From NCBI GenBank assembly GCA_024234615.1, contig JACKNY010000002.1, positions 620,001 through 684,000 of the forward strand: a DNA stretch of 64,000 nucleotides, in the 5' to 3' direction. Each line of letters starts with the position of its first letter. Position 1 is the first letter of the stretch. The notes beneath the pieces were generated by a model, which worked only from the letters and a program-made list of their open reading frames with translations, did no database searches and had not been told where the DNA came from. This document shows positions 9,701-18,057 of this stretch, one piece after another. The translations under genes were made by a program, and so were the position numbers. This DNA comes from Pseudomonadales bacterium. Its GTDB lineage: Bacteria; Pseudomonadota; Gammaproteobacteria; Pseudomonadales; IMCC2047.

Positions 9701-10784
9701 CATCAAAATCCAACCAAAGTTCGCGATTGACCTGCAATTCATTTTCTGCGGGCGTAGCATTACCGCGATAAGTTTCTGTCAGCGCTAATTCAGAATCAGC
9801 CGACATCAGATAGGTAGATAGCCCTGACCAACCTTGTGGTAGATTCAGTTGCGAGGGATCAACGGAAGCCGCGCCATCGAGCTTAACAGACCTAAGCTGC
9901 CGGTTAGCTTGAAATACCCAAACTTCCTGTGTGGGCCAAAGTTCATCCATAGCTTCTACGGAAAATTTCTCAACTGGCGCAAGATAACGTGACAGCAAGC
10001 TAATTTCCCATTGCCCTGCTCGAACCTGAATACGCAGCCGACCATCTTCCTCTACTCGTGCGGGCAACGGCGAATCAAGGCGTACCGGCTCGCTCTGCAA
10101 CGGTAATAATCTACCTAATACTAACTCTCGATCGCGCCCGGACACCGCGAACCGCACCTTGGTCTCTAACTGGAGCGGAATATCATCGATCAGTTTGCGA
10201 AACACATCTACTTTTACCACCTCGGCCTGCTTGCTTACCTTTGGTTGCAGCTGGGTTTTACTAAACCATAAGCGGGCACGATCAATATTTGGATTTTCTA
10301 CCAATTTGCCAGCAATACTAAAAATAACTATGCCCACGTCTTCCGGTAACGCTAGATACTGCGGTTTCTTTTTCCAGCTTATTTTACCGGTAACCTTATA
10401 CCGCCCAGCATCCACTTGCACCACCGGATGCCCGTTGCGTTCCAGCACGACAGCAGACTGCTGATTGACCTTTACCTCCTTTGGCCAATGCCGCTGGTCA
10501 CCTGGCAGGGTTAACCAGCTCTGCGCGTAAACATCCCAGGATTGCTCGAACTCAACGCCATTACCTACCTCTTTAACCTGTAACAGGCTCGGCCAGGCGC
10601 AGCGTTTTTGTTGGGGTTGCTGATATAGATAAGGACAGCTGTAATCGGGATGCTTGTGCAGCACCCACTCTCGCCAGGGTTCTAACGTCGGTGGCACTGG
10701 CGTAGTGCTTGCTTGCGATACGGCAGTCATGCCCAAACAGACTAAGACAAACAGGGTGTTGGACAATGTCCTTATCATGTGCAT
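6702..10784 (-). CDS. large unrecognised envelope protein, last gene of the nuo operon
   Basis: A 1360-residue protein I do not recognise. ATG 10784 is chosen because AGG sits 6 bases upstream and the peptide then begins with a signal sequence (MHMIRTLSN, hydrophobic to about residue 25, ending SQAS). The mature N-terminal ~450 residues are beta-rich with Trp-rich motifs. Hydrophobic helices cluster at about 476-590, 670-690 and 710-730. A second beta-rich part of about 430 residues follows, then four helices near 1165-1186, 1200-1225, 1241-1271 and 1301-1329. No catalytic or cofactor motif is visible. The gene starts 17 bases after the nuoN stop, so it is probably co-transcribed with complex I, but a functional link is unproven. 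Confidence 0.8.
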   Translation of the reverse strand: MHMIRTLSNTLFVLVCLGMTAVSQASTTPVPPTLEPWREWVLHKHPDYSCPYLYQQPQQKRCAWPSLLQVKEVGNGVEFEQSWDVYAQSWLTLPGDQRHWPKEVKVNQQSAVVLERNGHPVVQVDAGRYKVTGKISWKKKPQYLALPEDVGIVIFSIAGKLVENPNIDRARLWFSKTQLQPKVSKQAEVVKVDVFRKLIDDIPLQLETKVRFAVSGRDRELVLGRLLPLQSEPVRLDSPLPARVEEDGRLRIQVRAGQWEISLLSRYLAPVEKFSVEAMDELWPTQEVWVFQANRQLRSVKLDGAASVDPSQLNLPQGWSGLSTYLMSADSELALTETYRGNATPAENELQVNRELWLDFDGSGYTAKDYLSGKMNQGWRLNMQPGYELGRAAVGGEPRLITRLEEGEPGLEIREGHLDLVAVSRYLRGATEMGAIGWSHDVAQLSAQLHLPPGWMLLHASGVDLVQNSWLSKWDLWDLFLCLIIAVSIGQLLGLRWGLIAAAVLAITYHEQNAPLFIWLNIVGALALLRVLPAGRLQQLLRNYHFLSLLLLVLMVLVFAVEQIREGLYPQLERDVAINTARYSYSSVPQAAVEMDMVMPEKMRSRKSATLNAVVAPHQAEEKVFEQFDRNARIQTGPGEPTWNWHNVSLHWSGPVAQGQDVQFYYLSPMLTRLLKFLQVILIAVLTIGLMQFTLRLGVQLPSLSTAKTSSWLLPLVFLFNLLPSNVPLAQADYPPETLLIELERRLLEPPLCTPDCVNINQVKIQLAQDRLILRLQVDSLAHSALPLPAQRQQWLPRLVVLDGKQVPSLFQDSAGQLFTALEQGRHELILEGPVYADTLLLPFKAPAHNVDVEVTGWQVRGLIDGAIQGGSLQLDRIVKTPKDNQAEDQLLPRPIDPFVLVERTLHLGVDWEVRTKVTRIAPSRSSINLQIPLWPNEAVVSGGIKTVGGKAIIAMAPNQREVSWQSSLQQTSPIKVKASENQSWVEHWRIAASPIWHVNTTGLVGIQQSMDSGNQMPEWRPWPGEELSIEISRPLALEGPVQTVESAKLSYVPGKRASISTLEIAVRASLGGEYPMSLPTNAQIQELVVDGQTMVVTQDPEKLTIPMRPGLQSLQIKWKTEEELSIVEATPNVILSTPAANVELSINLPRNRWPLLVGGPSIGPAMLFWGVLIVILLLAVGLSWMTKRQQLNIPVKTYQWVLLGLGMSTVTAVGGVFVVLWFFAMERRARLQTELASRSFDLMQLGLILLSIVALMSLISTIPLSLLSLPNMQVTGNGSSNFYYQWYQDRTVQDLPTAWVISVPIWFYRIVMLAWSLWVVFALLGWLKWGWQCFSANGLWKRKTKVATEPGDITHNSKG

Positions 10785-10801
10785 TTTAATCCTGAGGAAA
10801 T

Positions 10802-12289
10802 TTAGAGGCTGGTAATGGTTTGAATCAAACCGATCAACGGCGGGGGATAGACGCCTAACCAAAACAGACTAACGGCCAGTACAAGCAAAGCAAAATAGCC
10901 CGGCAATGAGATTGCGACCGAACCCTCCGTGGAGCTATCCCGTTGAAGCTCCGGTTGCATAAACATCTGTACAATCCAACGCAGATAATAATACAGCCCT
11001 ATCGCACTACCCGCTATTAGTGCTGCCAGCAGCCACCAGAGCAAGCCCTCCACCCCCATCGTGAACACGTAAAACTTACCAATAAAGCCCACGGTTAAAG
11101 GAATTCCCGCTAGCGATAGCAGCATCGCTGTTAATATGCTGGCCAACCAGGGAGCACGCCAGAAAAGTCCTTGATAATCGGTCAACTGATCAACATCGCG
11201 CTGACCATCGTTGTTCGACAAAACGCAGATCACTGCAAAGGCTCCCAATGTGGTAACAAAATAAGCGACCAGATAAAAACTAATGGCTTCGCTAACCAAA
11301 TCGATCTCCACTTTTCCAGTGCTAGCAGCGAGAAATGCAACCAGTAAATAGCCAATATGGGCAATGGACGAATAAGCCAGGATGCGTTTTACATTGGTTT
11401 GCAGCAACGCCAATAAATTTCCGCCCAGCATCGACGCGATAGCCACTAACGCCAAAGCGTAGCAAATCATCTGGTTTTCGAAAGCCCCGGTAGTAGCAAA
11501 AAAACGCAGCAGGAAAGCAAATATAGCGCCTTTGGAAACCGTCGCGACGAATGCAGTGCTCGGTGCTGGTGCGCCCTCGTAGACATCGGGCGTCCACATA
11601 TGGAAAGGCACCAAAGATAATTTAAAGGCGACTCCCGCCAGCAAAAGCCCAATGCCAGCCGCAGCGAATAACCCATTCAACACCTCAGCGTTTTGCCAAT
11701 GGCGACCCAATTCAATGAAAGAGAGTGTGCCAAACTCTGCGTACAGTAGTGCAATGCCAAATAATAATAGCGCCGAGGCAACACCGGACAGAATCAAATA
11801 CTTAACACCCGCTTCCAACGATGTCAGGCGGCCAAGCCGGATTGGGGCGAGATAGGCAACCAGGACGTAGAGTGATACGCCCAATAATTCCAGGCCGATG
11901 AAGAAGGCGGCAAAATGGCTGGATGAAACCAGCACCATGCCACCCAGTATCGCCACCATCAATAAAATATAATATTCAGCAACCCTGATGGTTCGTTCTT
12001 CGCTGGACTGAAAGTAATCGTAGGAAAGCAAGATCACCACGGCACCAGCAGTCAGTACCAGTCCTGAATAAAATAGCGCAAACCGGTCAATCAAAATAAG
12101 CGGTGTCACCTGAATTGGTGCTACTTTTACCGCCAGCAACAATGACAACAGTGCTACGAACAAACCGAGCAAAGAAAGGCAGTTCAGTAGTCGATGATTC
12201 GATACGAAGGCGGCAAACATCATGACCACGACAGAGGTGGCCGTGACTACCATCATCGGTAACAGCGCTATTTGTTGTTCTGCAGTCAT
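10802..12289 (-). CDS. nuoN: NADH-quinone oxidoreductase subunit N
   Basis: A 495-residue antiporter-like membrane subunit of complex I, one of three proton-pumping modules with NuoL and NuoM. It is hydrophobic throughout with about 14 helices, and carries family segments such as GVKYLILSGVASALLLFGI, SLVPFHMWTPDVYEGAP (broken helix with Lys/His/Pro) and VKRILAYSSIAHIGYLL. The length fits the family. It is the last nuo gene proper, 39 bases after nuoM, and is followed after 17 bases by the large unknown protein. Confidence 0.97.
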   Translation of the reverse strand: MTAEQQIALLPMMVVTATSVVVMMFAAFVSNHRLLNCLSLLGLFVALLSLLLAVKVAPIQVTPLILIDRFALFYSGLVLTAGAVVILLSYDYFQSSEERTIRVAEYYILLMVAILGGMVLVSSSHFAAFFIGLELLGVSLYVLVAYLAPIRLGRLTSLEAGVKYLILSGVASALLLFGIALLYAEFGTLSFIELGRHWQNAEVLNGLFAAAGIGLLLAGVAFKLSLVPFHMWTPDVYEGAPAPSTAFVATVSKGAIFAFLLRFFATTGAFENQMICYALALVAIASMLGGNLLALLQTNVKRILAYSSIAHIGYLLVAFLAASTGKVEIDLVSEAISFYLVAYFVTTLGAFAVICVLSNNDGQRDVDQLTDYQGLFWRAPWLASILTAMLLSLAGIPLTVGFIGKFYVFTMGVEGLLWWLLAALIAGSAIGLYYYLRWIVQMFMQPELQRDSSTEGSVAISLPGYFALLVLAVSLFWLGVYPPPLIGLIQTITSL

Positions 12290-12328
12290 AGCATTCTCAA
12301 AATTTAATTACCTTTGTGTCAAGCACAA

Positions 12329-13795
12329 CTACAACCCCGAAAGCTGTAACCCAGTGCTGACGATCTCCATCACCGGCTGCGGGTATAACCCAAGCCCAAT
12401 GGTCACCAGCATCATAAGACCCATCATCAATATTTCTCGCGAAGAAAAATCGCCAACCTCTTTAGCAATTAATGGCTTTCCATGAAAAATACGCTGTATC
12501 ACTAGCAATGAATAAACCGGCGCTAACACTAATCCGATGGCGGCAAACACCGTAATCCAGCTATTGGCTTTAAATGCGCCAATCAGCACCAGGAATTCAC
12601 CAATAAAATTCGCCAATCCTGGCATACCCAAAGCGGCAATGGAGAAGAACAAGACAATCGCCCCCATTCGTGGCGCGCTGGACCAAAAGCCGCCCATTTC
12701 GCGCATGTCCCGGGTATGAATGCGCTGCTGCACGGCTCCGGCAAAAGCAAATAGCGCTGCGGAAGTCATGCCGTGCGCCAACATGGTCATTACCGCTCCC
12801 TGGTAGCCCTGTGCGTTAAAAGCGTAGAGACCCAACAGCACAAAACCCATATGACTAATACTGGTGTAAGCAATAAGGCGCTTGACGTCAGTTTGTGCAA
12901 AGGCAACGGCGGCGCCATAAATAATACTCACGACACCCAAGATCATGGCGGTGGGAGCAAATGCAATCGACTCATCAGGAAACAGCGGGAGACAAAAGCG
13001 GATCAAGCCATAAGCGCCAGTCTTTAACAGAATACCGGCTAAAATCACACTACCCGCGGTGGGTGCCTGGGTATGGGCATCCGGCAGCCAAGTATGGAAG
13101 GGCACACCCGGCAACTTCACCACAAACGCGATGAAGAACCCAAGCATCAACCAAAAGGCCGGAGCGCCCGCGCGCGACGAACCTAATAAATCAAAATAAC
13201 TGAAGCTGAGCTGACCCGTATTCTGATGATGGAAATACACCAACGCTACCATCGAGAGTAGCATGAGCAAACCACTGGCCTGGGTGAAGATAAAAAACTT
13301 GATGGCAGCATAGATACGATTTTCATGTCCCCAAATCGCAATAATAAAATACATGGGAATCAGCATGACTTCCCAGAAGAAAAAGAACAGGAACAGATCC
13401 AATGCCGTAAATACCCCGACCACTCCCGCCAATGTCCAGAGCAGATTAAAGTGGAAGAAGCCACTGCGTTCCGTAATTTCCGACCAGGATGAAAGTACCG
13501 CAATGACACCCAGAAATAACGTCAACAGCACCATCAATAGCGCAAGGCCATCCATCGCCAGAATAAACTGTATCCCGAAGCGCGATATCCAAGGCACTTC
13601 GATGCTAGCAAACCAATCCTGGCCGCCAATCGAGATGGTGGCTCCGAGAGAAAAGGTATAGCTCAGCAGCATCAGCACAGCCACCGAGAGAGTCGCAATT
13701 GCTACCCAGCGCGGATCACCTAATTTGATGCGATCCACCATCCAGGCAATAACACCGCCAAGAAACAGGATGAGTATTAGCCAGACTAGAACCAT
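12329..13795 (-). CDS. nuoM: NADH-quinone oxidoreductase subunit M
   Basis: A 488-residue antiporter-like subunit of complex I. ATG 13795 gives MVLVWLILILFLGG, which aligns with the E. coli NuoM start and has GGAG 9 bases upstream; the open frame further upstream is only the other frame of nuoL. Conserved parts include FFFFFWEVMLIPMYFIIAIWG with the essential Glu, LPGVPFHTWLPDAHTQAPTA, and DVKRLIAYTSISHMGFVLLG. Its first 10 bases overlap the end of nuoL, consistent with coupled translation. It pumps protons in the membrane arm. Confidence 0.97.
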   Translation of the reverse strand: MVLVWLILILFLGGVIAWMVDRIKLGDPRWVAIATLSVAVLMLLSYTFSLGATISIGGQDWFASIEVPWISRFGIQFILAMDGLALLMVLLTLFLGVIAVLSSWSEITERSGFFHFNLLWTLAGVVGVFTALDLFLFFFFWEVMLIPMYFIIAIWGHENRIYAAIKFFIFTQASGLLMLLSMVALVYFHHQNTGQLSFSYFDLLGSSRAGAPAFWLMLGFFIAFVVKLPGVPFHTWLPDAHTQAPTAGSVILAGILLKTGAYGLIRFCLPLFPDESIAFAPTAMILGVVSIIYGAAVAFAQTDVKRLIAYTSISHMGFVLLGLYAFNAQGYQGAVMTMLAHGMTSAALFAFAGAVQQRIHTRDMREMGGFWSSAPRMGAIVLFFSIAALGMPGLANFIGEFLVLIGAFKANSWITVFAAIGLVLAPVYSLLVIQRIFHGKPLIAKEVGDFSSREILMMGLMMLVTIGLGLYPQPVMEIVSTGLQLSGL

Positions 13796-15636
13796 AGGTG
13801 GTTTCTCCATACGCCTAAGCCAACAATTACCACCACACCTAAGGCGATACCGGCGGCGTACCACTGCACCCGCCCCGTTTGAGTGAGACTGAGCAGAAGG
13901 TGCAGCAGCCGCATCATCCAAGCGATGAGTTTATACAGGCTATCCACTACATCCTTTTTGTTAACCCGTACAAACCACATAAAGGGGCTGATCAGTAACT
14001 GTTGGTAAAGCCAATCAAAACCCCAACCGCTGAACCAGAAGCGTTGCAGCGAACGACCCAGAGGGTTGCTGATCAAAACCCCAGGTACGTCGGGTTTGAG
14101 ATAGAACAACAGGTAGGCGATAAAGATGCCTACCAATGGCGCGGCAGCGGTGATCGCGTTAACCAGGCCCTCCATGTGCGGCAACACTTGCGCCGGAAAA
14201 ACAGTTGCCAACGGTACATGAATCATGCCGCCCAGCAATGACAGCGCACAAAGAATCACCAGGGGTAATTTGATATTCAGACCAATCGACTCCTCGGCAT
14301 GGGTTTTGTCTTCCCCGAAGAACACGATAAAAATCAGCCTAAAGGTATAAATGCCGGTAATCAACGCGCCAAAGACTGCCGCCGCCCAGAGCATCTCTCC
14401 TGCCCCAGCAAAGGCATGGGTGGCCGCTAGAATTTCATGTTTGCTGTAGTAGCCAGAGGTTAACGGCAGCGCCGCCAACGCCAGGCCGCCGATGATAAAA
14501 CTCCAGAACGCGACCGGTAGACGTTTGCGCAAACCACCCATTTTGAAAATATCCTGCTCATGGTGCATACAGATAATCACCGCACCGGCAGCAAGGAATA
14601 ATAACGCCTTAAAGAAGGCGTGCGTCATCAGGTGGAAAATGGCGGACGACCAAGCGCCAACACCGAGCGCCAGAAACATATAGCCCAGCTGACTCATGGT
14701 AGAAAAGGCGAGGATTCGCTTGATGTCAGTTTGCACCAGCGCCGTAAAACCTGAAATTAAAAGGGTCAGTACACCGATTATGGCGACTACAAAAAGTACG
14801 TCCGGCGCTAGTAAAAAGAGCGCATGAGTACGGGCAATAAGATAAACGCCCGCCGTTACCATAGTCGCCGCGTGAATCAACGCGCTGATCGGCGTCGGTC
14901 CCGCCATGGCATCAGGCAACCAAGTTTGCAGAGGTAATTGCGCCGACTTGCCTAAAGCACCACCTAAGAGCAGCGCCGCTGCGAGGGTCGGCATGGTTGT
15001 ACCCAGTGCCCAGGTTTGCCCCGCTCCTTGCATCAACTGCTGAATATCCAATGTCCCGAGATGCATAAACAACAGAAACAATCCCAGCGCCATCGAGGTA
15101 TCGCCGATCCGCGTCACAATGAACGCTTTGCGCGCGGCATAACCATTTTCCGGTTTGTCATACCAGAAACCAATTAGCAGGTAACTACAGAGTCCAACCC
15201 CTTCCCAGCCCAGATAAAGCAGTACTAGATTGTCACCCAGCACCAACAGTAACATGGCGGCTACAAACAGGTTCATATAGGCAAAAAAGCGCGAGAAGGC
15301 TGGATCGTCAGCCATGTAGCCAACCGAATACAGATGAATCAAAAAGCCAACACCAGTGATAATCGACATCATCACCAAGGCCAATGGATCAAGGTAAAGG
15401 GCGAAGGCAATGCTCAGCTCACCGCTACTGAACCACTGCCAAAGGGTTTGCCGAAAAACCTGTTCAGTGGTCGGCAGAGCAAAAAATTCGAGTGCGATAA
15501 GAAGGGTGAACAGCGCTGACATACCTACCGAGCCCACACCTACCCACGCCGCCATCCGTTTGGGCAGACCGCAGAATGCTAATAGCAGAAACCCTACTAG
15601 CGGAAATGTGGGCACTAACCAGAGTAGGTCTAACAT
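13786..15636 (-). CDS. nuoL: NADH-quinone oxidoreductase subunit L
   Basis: A 616-residue distal proton-pumping subunit of complex I. It carries the Proton_antipo_N and Proton_antipo_M parts (LGWEGVGLCSYLLIGFWY; PLQTWLPDAMAGPTPISALIHAATMVTAG; DIKRILAFSTMSQLGYM) and the C-terminal lateral-helix region that braces the membrane arm, ending in a final transmembrane helix. The length matches E. coli NuoL. GGGAGG lies 11 bases before the ATG. It is separated from nuoK by 70 bp holding a palindromic repeat, the only sizeable gap in this part of the operon. Confidence 0.97.
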   Translation of the reverse strand: MLDLLWLVPTFPLVGFLLLAFCGLPKRMAAWVGVGSVGMSALFTLLIALEFFALPTTEQVFRQTLWQWFSSGELSIAFALYLDPLALVMMSIITGVGFLIHLYSVGYMADDPAFSRFFAYMNLFVAAMLLLVLGDNLVLLYLGWEGVGLCSYLLIGFWYDKPENGYAARKAFIVTRIGDTSMALGLFLLFMHLGTLDIQQLMQGAGQTWALGTTMPTLAAALLLGGALGKSAQLPLQTWLPDAMAGPTPISALIHAATMVTAGVYLIARTHALFLLAPDVLFVVAIIGVLTLLISGFTALVQTDIKRILAFSTMSQLGYMFLALGVGAWSSAIFHLMTHAFFKALLFLAAGAVIICMHHEQDIFKMGGLRKRLPVAFWSFIIGGLALAALPLTSGYYSKHEILAATHAFAGAGEMLWAAAVFGALITGIYTFRLIFIVFFGEDKTHAEESIGLNIKLPLVILCALSLLGGMIHVPLATVFPAQVLPHMEGLVNAITAAAPLVGIFIAYLLFYLKPDVPGVLISNPLGRSLQRFWFSGWGFDWLYQQLLISPFMWFVRVNKKDVVDSLYKLIAWMMRLLHLLLSLTQTGRVQWYAAGIALGVVVIVGLGVWRNHLWF

Positions 15637-15650
15637 TTTAATTATTGCCT

Positions 15651-15682
15651 CCCCTCACCCTAACCCTCTCCAAGGAGAGGGT
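15651..15682. repeat. REP-like palindromic element between nuoK and nuoL
   Basis: A C-rich lead (CCCCTCACCCTAA) runs into a perfect inverted repeat with 9-base arms (ACCCTCTCC / GGAGAGGGT, 15663-15671 and 15674-15682) and a 2-base centre. The pattern CCCTCACCCTAACCCTCTCC resembles widespread REP-type elements of proteobacterial intergenic regions (established pattern; copy number in this genome is unknown). It lies inside an operon, so it may affect mRNA stability or processing. Confidence 0.65.
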
Positions 15683-15706
15683 ACGATCCAGTGCTTCGTG
15701 GCATTA

Positions 15707-16015
15707 TTAACCCTTCATTTCACTAACAATATCTATATCAACAGTTTTAAAGCGTTTATAAAGCTGCAATACCAGCGCCAATCCAACCGCTACTTCCGCC
15801 GCTGCCAGGGTTAACACCAGCATAAACATGATTTGGCCATCGGCCTGATGCCAACGCGAGCCACCGCTGATAAAGGCAAGGCCGACCGCGTTGAACATGA
15901 TTTCCATCGACATCAGTACAAAGATAAGGTTGCGCCGCACCAATACACCGAGCAGCCCCAAGCAAAACAATATGGTTGCTAGTAACAACCCGTGCTCGAC
16001 CGGTATGCTAATCAT
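15707..16015 (-). CDS. nuoK: NADH-quinone oxidoreductase subunit K
   Basis: A 102-residue three-helix membrane subunit of complex I. The conserved acidic residue in helix 2 lies in LMSMEIMFNAVGLAF, and a second Glu follows in TLAAAEVAVGLALVL; both belong to the proton path known for NuoK. Its ATG overlaps the nuoJ stop by 4 bases (ATGA). The length is typical. Confidence 0.96.
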   Translation of the reverse strand: MISIPVEHGLLLATILFCLGLLGVLVRRNLIFVLMSMEIMFNAVGLAFISGGSRWHQADGQIMFMLVLTLAAAEVAVGLALVLQLYKRFKTVDIDIVSEMKG

Positions 16016-16536
16016 TGTTCATCCGCCTTTTCATCTTGTTCATTAAGCGGTCGCGCTAAATGGTAGGCTCCCACCAGACCGGCCAACAGCAACATCGAGG
16101 CCAGCTCTACCGCTAACAAATAGGGCCCATATAAAAGCGCGCCCACTACCTTCGGCGACACAATTCTGGCTCCGGCAATACGCTCATCATTGACCAGTAA
16201 GGTGACCACCTCAGCCAGCAGAATCAAACAGATAATGCTCGGCCCGATCCAAATACCAAAGCTTAACCACTGCCTTTCCTGCTCAACCGTTTGTTGCCCC
16301 ATATTCAGCATCATGATGACAAACACAAAGAGCACCATGATCGCGCCCGCATAAATAATAACTTCTAATCCGGCTGCAAACGGCGCACCCATGAGGTAGA
16401 ACAACACCGCCACCGCCAACAAAGAAGCGATAAGATAAAGTAACGCATGCGCAGCGTTCAGCCGGGTGATAGTCATCACCGTCGCGAACAGCGCTGCGGC
16501 AGATGCGGTATAAAATAAAACCAGCTCAAAACTCAT
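16012..16536 (-). CDS. nuoJ: NADH-quinone oxidoreductase subunit J
   Basis: A 174-residue membrane subunit of complex I with five predicted helices and the family segment FAAGLEVIIYAGAIMVLFVFVIMML (given as key residues: E in GLEVIIYAGA), part of the central hydrophilic axis. Its ATG overlaps the nuoI stop by 4 bases and its end overlaps nuoK by 4, so nuoI, nuoJ and nuoK are tightly coupled. Confidence 0.95.
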   Translation of the reverse strand: MSFELVLFYTASAAALFATVMTITRLNAAHALLYLIASLLAVAVLFYLMGAPFAAGLEVIIYAGAIMVLFVFVIMMLNMGQQTVEQERQWLSFGIWIGPSIICLILLAEVVTLLVNDERIAGARIVSPKVVGALLYGPYLLAVELASMLLLAGLVGAYHLARPLNEQDEKADEQ

Positions 16537-17057
16537 GGAATCAAACTCTTTATGTCGATGGGCGGCGCTTCATTTTCCGCTTCACCCTTGTCTTTTCCAC
16601 CGATGGCTTTTCCAGCAACACGATAGAAATTGTAGTCATGGTATTTACCGGGGCCATTAATCAACAGATGCTCCTTCTCATACACCATATTTTGTCGATC
16701 GTACTCACACATTTCAAAATCTGGTGTCAGTTGGATCGCCGTTGTCGGACAAGCTTCTTCGCACAGACCGCACATGATGCAGCGTGAAAAATTGATGCGG
16801 AAAAATTCTGGATACCAACGCCCGTTATCATCCTCCGCTTTTTGTAGCGCAATACAGTCCACCGGGCAGGCCACCGCACAGAGGTTACAGGCGACGCAAC
16901 GTTCCTCGCCATCAGGGTCGCGGGTGAGCACAATTCTGCCGCGATAGCGCGGATAGAGGTTCGGCATTTGCTCCGGATACTGCACCGTATCCAATCGTGT
17001 AAAGGTATGCTTCAGCACTAACCATAGAGTATTCAGCTGGCTCAATAATGCCTTCAT
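16533..17057 (-). CDS. nuoI: NADH-quinone oxidoreductase subunit I, two [4Fe-4S] ferredoxin
   Basis: A 174-residue peripheral subunit carrying clusters N6a and N6b. Two ferredoxin motifs are visible: CVACNLCAVACPVDC and CIMCGLCEEACPTTA. The C-terminus (GKDKGEAENEAPPIDIKSL) closely follows E. coli NuoI. I chose ATG 17057 (MKALLSQL) because AGGTG lies 8 bases upstream; a TTG five codons earlier is in frame but lies over that binding site. It transfers electrons from the NuoG/F module toward NuoB. Confidence 0.97.
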   Translation of the reverse strand: MKALLSQLNTLWLVLKHTFTRLDTVQYPEQMPNLYPRYRGRIVLTRDPDGEERCVACNLCAVACPVDCIALQKAEDDNGRWYPEFFRINFSRCIMCGLCEEACPTTAIQLTPDFEMCEYDRQNMVYEKEHLLINGPGKYHDYNFYRVAGKAIGGKDKGEAENEAPPIDIKSLIP

Positions 17058-17097
17058 GCCGTCACCTCGCAATCACTCGAGCGACGCAAGCATAGGA

Positions 17098-18057
17098 TTA
17101 CTGCATCCACAGCACTACTCCTCCAGTAACCAGCATATTAATCAACGCCAAGGGCAGCATCAGCTTCCAGCCAAAATTCATGAGTTGGTCGTAGCGCGGA
17201 CGAGGTATTGCCGCACGTAACAAAATAAAAAAGCAGATAAACACAAAGGTTTTCAAACAGAACCAAACAATAGGCGGCAATACCGGCCCCAACCAACCGC
17301 CGAAATAGAGGGTGACTATCATTGCGGAAATCAGCGCCACACCAAGGTATTCGCCAATAAAAAACATGCCAAACTTCATACTCGAATACTCGGTATGAAA
17401 TCCTGCAACAATTTCGTGCTCGGCTTCCGGCAGATCAAAAGGCAGCCTATGTGCTTCCGCAATCCCGGCGATCATAAAGATAAAAAAGCCGACAAACTGC
17501 GGAATAATAAACCACATATCTGCCTGGGCATTGACAATCACCCGTAAATTGAACGACCCCGCCAATAACACCACCCCCATCAGGGAAATGCCCATAAAGA
17601 CTTCATAACTGACCATTTGAGCAGCAGAACGTAGCGCACCAATTAACGCGTATTTACTGTTGGACGAATAGCCGCCCAGCATCACACTGTAGGCAGCCAG
17701 CGCGGTCATCGCCAAGAAGAACAGCAGGCCCACATTTGGATCAGCAACACCCACACCTGGCGCCATCGGAATGATAGCGAAGGCCATCAGCATGCAGACC
17801 ATCACAATAGCAGGCGCGATGACAAATACCGGCTTATCGGCAAAGGGCGGAATCCAGTCCTGTTTGGTGAAAATCTTGATCATGTCCGCCACCACTTGCA
17901 GCAGGCCAAACGGACCGACGCGATTTGGCCCATAACGATCCTGCCAGACACCCAATAAACGACGCTCCAACCAAGTCAGTAGTGAAGCCACCAGCACCGC
18001 GCCCAACAGGACGCCAACGATACTCGCAATTGACCCTACTTGACCGTAGAGGCTCAT
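17098..18057 (-). CDS. nuoH: NADH-quinone oxidoreductase subunit H
   Basis: A 319-residue membrane subunit with eight helices that forms the quinone-binding chamber with NuoB and NuoD. Family motifs include RYGPNRVGPFGLLQ, FDLPEAEHEIVAGFHTEYS with the conserved acidic residues of the quinone/proton E-channel, and RAAIPRPRYDQLM. The ATG overlaps the nuoG stop by 4 bases. The length is typical. Confidence 0.97.
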   Translation of the reverse strand: MSLYGQVGSIASIVGVLLGAVLVASLLTWLERRLLGVWQDRYGPNRVGPFGLLQVVADMIKIFTKQDWIPPFADKPVFVIAPAIVMVCMLMAFAIIPMAPGVGVADPNVGLLFFLAMTALAAYSVMLGGYSSNSKYALIGALRSAAQMVSYEVFMGISLMGVVLLAGSFNLRVIVNAQADMWFIIPQFVGFFIFMIAGIAEAHRLPFDLPEAEHEIVAGFHTEYSSMKFGMFFIGEYLGVALISAMIVTLYFGGWLGPVLPPIVWFCLKTFVFICFFILLRAAIPRPRYDQLMNFGWKLMLPLALINMLVTGGVVLWMQ

